This document shows positions 28,345 to 64,000 of a stretch of 64,000 nucleotides of DNA, one piece after another. Source of the DNA: Pachypanchax playfairii (lineage: Eukaryota; Chordata; Actinopteri; Cyprinodontiformes; Aplocheilidae); assembly GCA_006937955.1 (NCBI GenBank), contig SSNP01000146.1:750139-814138 (forward strand), in the 5' to 3' direction. Position numbers and translations under genes: made by a program. Below the pieces are notes generated by a model that did no database searches, had not been told where the DNA came from, and was given only the letters and a program-made list of their open reading frames with translations. The first letter of the stretch is position 1. Every line of letters starts with the position of its first letter.

Positions 28345-28622
28345 TTATGATAGAGCTGTTTGTCTTGTTTCTTCAAAATAAATGCAGCAATTAATGGTAT
28401 TAAGATTGGTCATGAAGTACATTCAAGTTTGTCTCATGCCCTTCAAGACAATCCTGTGTCAGGCAGTGCTTACAGCCAAAGGAGGACTTAAAGATGCCCA
28501 CGTCATGCGATATGTGGCTTTTACATTTAACTCGCCTACAGACGGCTGGCTTATGTAAACTAAGAGCTCTGATATTGTAATAGAAGGTGTGAGATTGCCA
28601 ACAAAACAGCTCTATCATAAAT
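28345..28622. repeat. Inverted repeat next to the assembly gap
   Basis: TTTATGATAGAGCTGTTT at about 28345-28362 recurs in reverse complement as AAACAGCTCTATCATAAA at about 28604-28621, immediately before the N run. The arms are 18 bp with about 240 bp between them. It may be a short inverted-repeat element or an assembly fold-back at a contig end. Confidence 0.7.
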
Positions 28623-29397
28623 NNNNNNNNNNNNNNNNNNNNNNNNNNNNNNNNNNNNNNNNNNNNNNNNNNNNNNNNNNNNNNNNNNNNNNNNNNNNNN
28701 NNNNNNNNNNNNNNNNNNNNNNNNNNNNNNNNNNNNNNNNNNNNNNNNNNNNNNNNNNNNNNNNNNNNNNNNNNNNNNNNNNNNNNNNNNNNNNNNNNNN
28801 NNNNNNNNNNNNNNNNNNNNNNNNNNNNNNNNNNNNNNNNNNNNNNNNNNNNNNNNNNNNNNNNNNNNNNNNNNNNNNNNNNNNNNNNNNNNNNNNNNNN
28901 NNNNNNNNNNNNNNNNNNNNNNNNNNNNNNNNNNNNNNNNNNNNNNNNNNNNNNNNNNNNNNNNNNNNNNNNNNNNNNNNNNNNNNNNNNNNNNNNNNNN
29001 NNNNNNNNNNNNNNNNNNNNNNNNNNNNNNNNNNNNNNNNNNNNNNNNNNNNNNNNNNNNNNNNNNNNNNNNNNNNNNNNNNNNNNNNNNNNNNNNNNNN
29101 NNNNNNNNNNNNNNNNNNNNNNNNNNNNNNNNNNNNNNNNNNNNNNNNNNNNNNNNNNNNNNNNNNNNNNNNNNNNNNNNNNNNNNNNNNNNNNNNNNNN
29201 NNNNNNNNNNNNNNNNNNNNNNNNNNNNNNNNNNNNNNNNNNNNNNNNNNNNNNNNNNNNNNNNNNNNNNNNNNNNNNNNNNNNNNNNNNNNNNNNNNNN
29301 NNNNNNNNNNNNNNNNNNNNNNNNNNNNNNNNNNNNNNNNNNNNNNNNNNNNNNNNNNNNNNNNNNNNNNNNNNNNNNNNNNNNNNNNNNNNNNNNN
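28623..29397. other. 775-N assembly gap
   Basis: Unknown sequence. Open frames reported through it are artefacts. Part of a gene could be hidden here. Confidence 0.99.
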
Positions 29398-30904
29398 ATC
29401 TAAGACAGGGTTTAAGTGGTAGTTAGACATAACTAAATATCCCAGATCGCTCAGATGAAATGACCTAAACATTTTTTCCATCTGGTATGATGCAAAACTT
29501 TTATACATCTCTCACTTGTTTACGCATTGCTTCCAAGGAGCTGAACTTTCTTGTAATCCTGTAAAGTGGTCTAGTTCTCTAGACTTACTGAAACTCTTTT
29601 ACAGTATTTTTGGGTCATTTTGCAATGAAGTGCTGTCCCAGCAGGCCCCCTTCCCTTTTGAGGGAACAACAGGAACTTGGTACAAATGGCAACAAAAAAT
29701 ACTGCTGTTTCAAAAACGGTCAATCAAATCAAATCAAAACTGGAACTCTATTTAGTGTTTTTGCATGTACAGGTTAGTTTTAGCCTTATCGCTAGCTGCT
29801 ACAGGAAGTAGCCTAAGAAAATTATTTGCAATTCAACCATTTAGGAAGATTATTGTTGGAGAAAGAGTGGTAATATTGTCCGTTTTTTTTTACTATGTTG
29901 CTAAATTGTCAGGTAATGGACTGAAAATTTAAAAGAAAAATAGTTTCATATGTTTTAAGAGAAACCTGTACAAGAATCAATGAAGACCACTTTAAAAGAT
30001 TACAAGAACCTTTGATATGAGAATGACTCATGATCTACCCGTTATAAATTATATTACCAGTGAAACATGCTGTATTTATTTGGTCAGGAGGCATGCAGAT
30101 CACCAGTTAAACAAAGCTGGTTGTGTAATGTACCTTTCTTTTCATAAAGAAAGAAGTGAATGATCTGGAGTTTTATATCACTTCCATGATCATGCGTTCT
30201 CATCAGAAATAAGGCTGTGTTGGTATAATGGGCATTCACATGATATGGATTAAGGTTAAACCATTGCAACCACACATTCTGCATGTCAAACCTACAGTGA
30301 GATATGCTGCATAGGTTACAGCCATGCGGTCCTGATGCACTCAGACCTGCTGCACGTTCATTCAGAGGGCAAAATGTCAGCAAGCACATGACTGTGCTCA
30401 GTGCATTATTTATCATGCAGAATTATTTCATTCCATACCTTGACCCATTCTATTGATCCTTGTTGCACTTTAGAAAAAGAAAGTAGTACACTATATGTAA
30501 GCTAAATGAGACCTTTGACCATTAATAATAATTATAATTATGTATAATTATACATTGAGCTGTTAAAGAATGCATCAAGCAGCCATTATGTTTTCATGCC
30601 TGTTGCTATAGCAGCTGGAATGATCCAAAAATCAGAGATGCATGCAGCTAACAGATGAGCTATATATTTAAACTGAGGGTTCATTACATGATGGCCTTCA
30701 AAAACATCTAAATGAACGTGTTTCATAAGCAGATTATTAACCACAGAATCTTTGTATTTAGCAGCTGTGATTTGTGCATATTTTTTGTAAATGGCACAAA
30801 GTAAACATCTGTTTAAATACGTTGTACCTCTCCCTTTTAAATATGTTAAAAATAAAATGTTGACGTGTTTGTAATGAAGACAAAACTGATGCAATATAGA
30901 AACT
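29398..30904. other. Non-coding, no feature seen
   Basis: AT-rich sequence after the gap, without family matches. Confidence 0.6.
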
Positions 30905-31780
30905 AAAGAAAAACAGAATGTGATGAATTGCAAATCTCATGAATCCAAATTTAATTCTCAGCAGTACAAAATATCAGATATTTCAAGTGAGACATTTTAT
31001 AGAAAATATTTGGTCTTTTTAAATTCAATGGCAACAAGTATCTCAAAAAGTTGGAACAGGGGGATGTTTGCCACAATGTGGAATCTCATCTTCTTTTAAC
31101 ATCTGTCTCAAAACATCTGGCAACTGAAGTAACAAGTTGCTGGAGTTTTAGGAGAGGAATGTTGTTCTTTTCTTTTCTAATGGCATCAGAGATCTGGAAG
31201 TTTTCTTGATCCCATATAGTGGCGTCCAGTAGAGAATCCTGCTTGTTTTAATGCAGTTCTGCCTCACAACCCGCAAAACCCCAAGCATATAGTTTTGACC
31301 TTGAACAAAAACTTGTTCTGAATCTTTTGATGATGTTATTCATCATTCGTGGGATATTCAAAGTCTCCGTTTTATTTTGAGGAACATTTTTCTCAAATTT
31401 ATTTAGAAGCACTTTGTCTCAGATTAGTGAACCTCTGCCTATTTTTACATCTGAGAGTCTCTGCCTCTGTGAAAAGATCCATTTATACTCAGTCATGTGA
31501 CTGATCGGTTATCAATTAACCCAACTAGTTGTCAAAAGTTCTTCAAGTTGTTTTTGAATTGTGGGAACTACTTTTCAAATCTTTTGTTGCTTTTGTTCCA
31601 ACTTTTTGAGATGTGTTGCTGCCATTAAATTTTAAATTAACATTTGTCTTAAATGATAATCTCAGTCTCAACATTTTAAATATTTTTATTGGGAATAAAG
31701 TAGGGGTTTATGAACTTAGTAAAACTTTGCATCTTATTTTTAACACAGTGTTCCAACTTTTAGGAAATTGGGTTCGTATT
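30905..31780. mobile_element. Long inverted-repeat DNA transposon remnant
   Basis: The left part contains GGCAACAAGTATCTCAAAAAGTTGGAACAGG (near 31030) in a shorter core, and the right part has the inverted counterpart GTTCCAACTTTTTGAGATGTGTTGCTGCC near 31594. The similarity continues outward on both sides for roughly 120 bases (for example TCTCACTT / ACTGAGATTATCATTTAAGA). The interior resembles the decayed 3' coding part of a widespread fish DNA transposon on the minus strand. Family not assigned. Confidence 0.6.
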
Positions 31781-32154
31781 TCTACTGGTGGCCATTTCAA
31801 CTTGAAATCTTGCCATATTGCTGACTAATTATGGATAAATTGCTGAATTATTTTTGGGGGGTGCCAAGGCAACAGATGCTTAGTTATTCTACTGATACTG
31901 ATAGTAATGAACTTTTAGCTGAGTATTTTTGTGTGGAACTTTCCCATAAACATTTCAGCGTATCCTGTTTTTAGAGCTGTATTTTACAAATGTTTGTTTA
32001 ACAGGCTGTTTTACAGAATTCATAATCTGTTAGATTTATTTGAAGTCAGATGCATAGCCTTGTGCTGCAAGATGGATTCTCACAAGATTTGGAGTTTTCC
32101 AAACCCACGAAAATCCATCTTGTACTTCTCCAAATAAAACTGTCGATCTCAGTA

Positions 32155-32520
32155 AAAAAAAAATTCGGACCAATCACGTGTTAGCATTGTGCTTTGGGGC
32201 GGGTGTTCAGGTATGATTGGCAGCAAGTGCCAGGCAGGCAAAGCAAAACAAGCATGGCTGCGCCGGTGGATGAACGCATAAAAGCGGATATTGAATCTGT
32301 TTTAGGAGAGCTAAAGACGATTTCTATATTGAAAAATGAGCAAAGATGCGTTGTGCTTTTCTTAGTGGTAACGATGTGTGTGTTTTACTACCGAATGGAT
32401 TTGCAAGAACTTGATTTACTGTGATTGGCTAAAGACAATCTGGTGCATCCTCCAATCAGCTTAAAATATTATACCAGACGGCCCTCTCTTTTATAGACGG
32501 TTTCAAATGTATGTGTTCCC
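32155..32520 (+). pseudogene. Transposon-borne RecQ-like helicase fragment, frameshifted
   Basis: From the ATG at 32254 the frame reads MAAPVDERIKADIESVLGEL then KTISILKNEQR. The coding match then moves to another frame reading FLSGNDVCVLLPNGFART before a stop. KNEQR followed by a degenerate LLPxGFxxx corresponds to the start of the RecQ-type helicase domain and its Walker A motif, where an intact enzyme would have LLPTGFGKS. The lysine of the Walker motif is changed to Arg and the frame is broken, so it cannot be active. Many fish genomes carry repeated fragments of this kind. Confidence 0.6.
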
Positions 32521-33737
32521 CTGACTCGACAAGAGGTGGGGCTACACATAGATCTGGCAGAGCCAGGTTAGTTTAGACAGGGTTGTTTGTCAAAATCTGC
32601 CTATTTTATTGAACTTGGTGTGTCATGTTTGCCCACCAGCAAATGATCTAATGTGCAATAAATGCAGATAACTGTCCTAAAACGTGAACCAACTTAGCCC
32701 CAACCCTGAGCCCTGGAGTTGGAACATTTCACCATCCTGATGATAAGTTTACTTATCTGGGAATGTTGTTACATTAAACTCAATGTTGTTCCAGTAGCAA
32801 GTCGCCTGGAGTCATATCACTGCCAAAAATTGTGAGTGAGTGCATATAATTACACTCAGTGCATTTATTAATCAAGGCAGGCAGATAGCTCTGACTGAGG
32901 GCACATGGTCATGACATGGCAAGCGGTAAAACATGCCCACTTAACTCATCTATACGCTCTTACTGGAAAGTAGTGGATGTATTTGTCAGTTGGGGGCGGT
33001 AACTCATCTGATTGGCCTGCTCTGTTGAGCTGATGATAGAGAAGATGAAGTGGGGTATAAGAGAAGTAGTAACACTTTTTTCTCCTGTAACATTATCCTG
33101 TATTAAGTAACAGAATGTGTTTTAAACAGGAACTCACCCCCCCTCTAAATGATCTTCCTGCCTTCTATCTGCTGTTTAAAAAAAATGCTGAAATAGGCAT
33201 TACTTAGGACCCTGAGGGAGAGGCGGTCTTGGGCTGTGATTGACGTGTTTAGATTAGCTCCAGTGTGACTCTGCCGTGTTGCAGAGAGGTAACCCGAGCA
33301 TGGTGAGAATGTAACATCTCTAAACCACTGCAGTGAAGTCTTTGCTCTGATTTAATTATTCTTTTACTGATATTAGTTCTTCTCTTTGTCATAGTTTTCA
33401 GCCAGTTGCTCTAAATCGCTGTATGCAGCACTTTGGTGCGATGCTGGAGACAAAAGGCAGGTGGAGGCAAGTGTGTCTGAGAGATGGGTTTTATACCCCA
33501 GGAGGCGTGTCTTAGAGATGATGCCAGTGACGTAGACATGACCACTTTCATCACAAATTTCAAATGCAGTAGCCACCTTTCAACCCTAAGAGGGTAGCAC
33601 TAAGACATTATAGACCATGACTGACAGAAGTACTTTTTTCTGCAGCTATAATTCTTTTTACAACAAAGGCAGCCATATTGGATGTTTCAGAATTGTCAGT
33701 GTCATAAATTAACTGAACCAGCATCTTAGTTTGTAAA
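32521..33737. other. Non-coding, one odd open frame at 33373-33576
   Basis: A minus-strand frame at 33373-33576 begins MATAFEICDESGHVYVTGII and ends SDLEQLAENYDKEKN. It has coding-like composition but no family I recognise and could be transposon-derived. The rest is ordinary AT-rich sequence. Confidence 0.4.
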
Positions 33738-34218
33738 TTATTCATATATCTAGTACACATTAGGACAATAGGTGAAATGTGACCTGCACTGTATAACAGG
33801 ATGTTATTATTATCTGTCAATCTTTGGAACCAGTGTAGTTTGTGATATCCGTCGTAGTAATAATGATACTAACTGCTGTAAAAAACTAAATATAGTTAAA
33901 AATGACATGGAAATGTGAATACATTATCATTTGAATCTGGATGCAACTTTATTAACAGCTTACGCTTGCAAAATATCCCAACACAACTCATGGTGGCAAA
34001 TAGCATTTAATCAAAAGTGTGATGGAAATAGAAAGGAAACAGGTTGTGCAATATCAGACATGACAAACTTGTTTAAGACATGTAATTTAAAAGTGCAGTT
34101 CAAGTACAGTAAGGTTGAACTTCAAATAAAACAAATGCAAGTTGATGAGTTTAACAGAAACAGTCAAGCTAAAAAATCTAAAATGTATTAGAACAATTAT
34201 ACATATAAAAATGTTTTC
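33738..34218. other. Non-coding, possible distal kcnma1 3' UTR
   Basis: AT-rich sequence without coding signal. It holds the candidate minus-strand AATAAA at 33948-33953. The open frames here are short and look like chance. Confidence 0.4.
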
Positions 34219-34737
34219 TTAAAGGTACAGTATGCAATTAGACCTTGTCATCAAATCCAAGTCCCGCAGTTCATGTAGAAAAAAAAAACAAAACATCTGC
34301 ACTCACCCCCTCCCTGATTTTTCTGTAGGGCTGCCAGTTCCAATGTCGATCCTTGTTTTGTTTCTCTTGTATTTGTTCAGCATTAAGTTTTCCTAAGTGC
34401 GTTTGAACGCCCCATCACGTGCAGCTCGGCTGCTCAGTTGGAAGGATGTGGTGGTTTCTTACTTTTTATTGCTGCTCGTTGTGGAATTGCAGCTGCTTGT
34501 GTTGAAGACTTGGCAGCCTTGCAGACTCACATGTGATTCGTTATGGAAACAGGAAGTCTGGACGTGTAAATAGTGATTCCGATCCAGACCAGTGTTTTTA
34601 AAATGACAGAAACTAGCGACCACCCAGCCGGCTGAGATTGAGATCTGTTATAATGTGACTTTACTTTCAACATTGGTGGGACATTAGACTGTTGTGTGAG
34701 TATTTCACTGTAAAATTCTTACATATTGTACCTTTAA
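34219..34737. mobile_element. TTAA-flanked inverted-repeat MITE
   Basis: The left end AGGTACAGTATGCAATT (from 34223) and the right end, read on the other strand as AGGTACAATATGTAAGAATT (to 34733), form imperfect terminal inverted repeats. Each end is directly flanked by TTAA (34219-34222 and 34734-34737). This fits a non-autonomous DNA transposon with TTAA target preference, as in piggyBac-like elements. The roughly 510-bp interior has no transposase frame. It lies just past the kcnma1 stop codon. Confidence 0.75.
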
Positions 34738-35340
34738 GTCTTAAAAACCCTGCCCCCACACCAAAAGAAGAAAACAGGATTGTCTCAGACTTGAAGTTAA
34801 TCCCAAAGTGGCCGTGTATGTGCAGATAACTGCACTGTTATAAATATAAAAGTATTTTTGTTTAAATTGCTAATGAAGTAAACAGAATTTACAAGCGTAA
34901 GTTGATTCATTTTGTAAATATACTTTATAAAAGTAAGACTGGAATACCAGATTGAAATACTATGATGAGAACGTTATCAGAGAGATTGTTAAACTTTAGA
35001 TGTTTTGCTGACAGTAAAAAAAAACAGTACCAAGTTGTGACTCTGGTAGAACAGGGACAGCAGATAGGTGGGATGAAAGTAAAAGAAAAGCCCAGTGAAT
35101 ACAGAAACTGACAGCTTCTTACTCTGTCCTGGGTTTTTGGGCCACTCCTGTTTGATAGAGAGAACTGAACATTGCATTGTTTCATTAAACTTAGACGTAC
35201 AAGTGACACAAACATGCACATCCAGACCAACATACATACATCAACAAACATATGTGTTGCAGTCTGTCTGAACTCTACAAAGACACAAAGGACAAGACTG
35301 CTGGCAGGCACAGTTCACAGACATGGACAGGCAGAAGACT
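34738..35340 (-). other. kcnma1: Probable kcnma1 3' untranslated region, 3' end not defined
   Basis: The sequence after the stop codon is AT-rich and has no coding signal. I see no AATAAA or ATTAAA on the minus strand in this interval; the first candidate AATAAA (TTTATT on plus) outside the inserted element is near 33948-33953. The untranslated region may therefore run through the inverted-repeat element at 34223-34733. Confidence 0.4.
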
Positions 35341-63109
<27,769 letters not shown>

Positions 63110-63325
63110 CCCAGTAGGAGATTAGGTGGAAGCATGCACCGAGGCTGAAGCAGAAGGTATCCTGGTGCTCCTTGTCGGTGACCTGGTTGTGGGTCATCCG
63201 GACCCTGTAGCCCTTCTGGAAGAGCTCTCCGGTTGATTTCTTGCGTCTTGTTGTATTAGAAACCGTGTAGGAGTGCACGTCTCCATCGGGCCCCCGGTAC
63301 ACTAACATCTTTGTTGGAATCATGT
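63110..63325 (-). CDS. Candidate 72-codon coding exon upstream of S4, product unrecognised
   Basis: An open frame of GC-rich, coding-like sequence sits in an AT-rich intron. On the minus strand it has a possible acceptor (ttctag) just before 63325, an ATG at 63323-63321 and a strong donor GTAAGA after 63110. Its encoded start reads MIPTKMLVYRGPDGDV and its end FHLISYW. It is 216 bp with phase 1 at both ends, so it would insert in frame between the S3 and S4 exons of kcnma1, or act as an alternative first coding exon whose last G completes the Gly codon of the S4 exon. It does not resemble any known BK segment: it is basic in the middle (TTRRKKSTGELFQKGYRVR) and has no clear membrane span. It could instead be an exon of a nested gene or a captured fragment. 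Function unknown. Confidence 0.45.
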
Positions 63326-64000
63326 CTAGAAACTAAAGGAACTACTTTAAAAATCTAAAATCGGTGTCTTTTTTTGTCACTGTTCTGTTTCTGTCTCTTC
63401 CAAAAAGACAGAAACCATCATGATATTTGCACCAAACAGGCAAACGTCAAGTGCAACTCCCATTTAGGATGCATCTGATTTCCTCAGCATCCTCGTGGTG
63501 ATTCATTGCATTCTGTAAGCTTAAAGCAAACCCTTTTCCCATCAGGATATTAGAGTTTAAGCTCCTTTAGGATTCATCCAGGGAAAAGAAGAGCCCAGAC
63601 AGCAAGGGTTCTCGTCAGCTGGTTTTACAATGTAGCCTACATCAAATTTCATTCTCTAATCTTGGCAGAGAACAGCGTGCATCTTTGTCGCGACAGCTCG
63701 AGAAGCGCCAGCAAAGCTGCGTGATGAAGAACTGGGAAGTTCCAGCAATCATTCTTTATGGATTTTGTGATTTCATAATAATCCCTAAATAAATCACAGC
63801 TGATACATCAGCGGGTATTGCAGGCGACGCTAAAATAGCATGCAGACCATGAGAGATGACGCTGTGAACACGCAAAATGCACCAGCTGAGAAAAATCTGG
63901 TACTCAGCATCAAACTTAGCAGGAAAAACAACTGAAACCCAAATATGTTAAAGTCCATTCTGTACATCTTACACTGATTATATCAAACAAAATCATACGA
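63326..64000. other. Non-coding, presumed kcnma1 intron
   Basis: AT-rich sequence with no match to the missing S0-S3 exons. Confidence 0.6.

Larger units (their letters stand above)
25192..28622. other. Mostly non-coding DNA with possible conserved and transcript-end segments
   Basis: The 26140-26600 block has a balanced composition and an open 174-codon frame without family match; it may be a conserved regulatory block. Around 27530-28330 there are poly-A signals on both strands and a coding-like frame (see findings). A TA and T tract lies at 26628-26659. Confidence 0.45.

Noticed and set aside
28589..29508. Long open frames on both strands across 28589-29508
   Set aside because: They run through the 775-N gap, which contains no stop codons by definition. 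They are not evidence of coding sequence.
63326..64000. Search for the S3 exon of kcnma1 (ending near RSWLG) at the window end
   Set aside because: No matching sequence on the minus strand; the exon must lie beyond the window.

Overview
This window is vertebrate nuclear DNA, almost certainly from a teleost fish. The genes are split by GT-AG introns, the non-coding sequence is AT-rich, and several short inverted-repeat DNA transposons of the kind common in fish genomes are present. Two assembly gaps occur: 775 N at 28623-29397 and 10 N inside a poly-A run at 56259-56268. Nothing suggests bacterial, viral or plasmid DNA.

The one gene that can be identified with confidence lies on the minus strand from about 62247 down to 35341. 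It is a slo1 / kcnma1 gene, encoding the pore-forming alpha subunit of the large-conductance calcium- and voltage-activated (BK) potassium channel. The window holds the S4 segment, S5, pore and S6, a pair of alternative S6-RCK1 linker exons, the whole RCK1 and RCK2 gating ring, the calcium bowl and one complete C-terminus with stop codon. Exons for the N-terminus and S0-S3 lie beyond position 64000. Exon borders were set from splice sites, reading phase and comparison with the known BK protein, and every phase joins correctly. The a or b teleost paralogue cannot be decided here.

The alternative-splicing architecture is the most informative part. There are two tandem 92-bp linker exons (59031-59122 and 58854-58945); a STREX cassette (50784-50945); a conserved 31-codon cassette before the calcium bowl (39190-39282); and a readthrough C-terminus overlapping a usable splice donor near 35356. 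Three further in-phase exon candidates have no counterpart that I recognise: a 107-codon exon (46949-47269), an 11-codon microexon (48473-48505), and a 72-codon exon in the intron before S4 (63110-63325). All three preserve frame.

Positions 1-35340 show no recognisable protein gene. They hold AT-rich DNA, at least six transposon-derived elements (a hAT-like MITE, TTAA-flanked inverted-repeat elements, an inverted pair of one repeat, a long inverted-repeat element and a decayed RecQ-like helicase fragment), possible conserved non-coding blocks, and a stretch near 27.5-28.3 kb that looks like transcript 3' ends. The kcnma1 introns carry a Harbinger-type element with a MADF-domain remnant and a near-perfect palindromic MITE.
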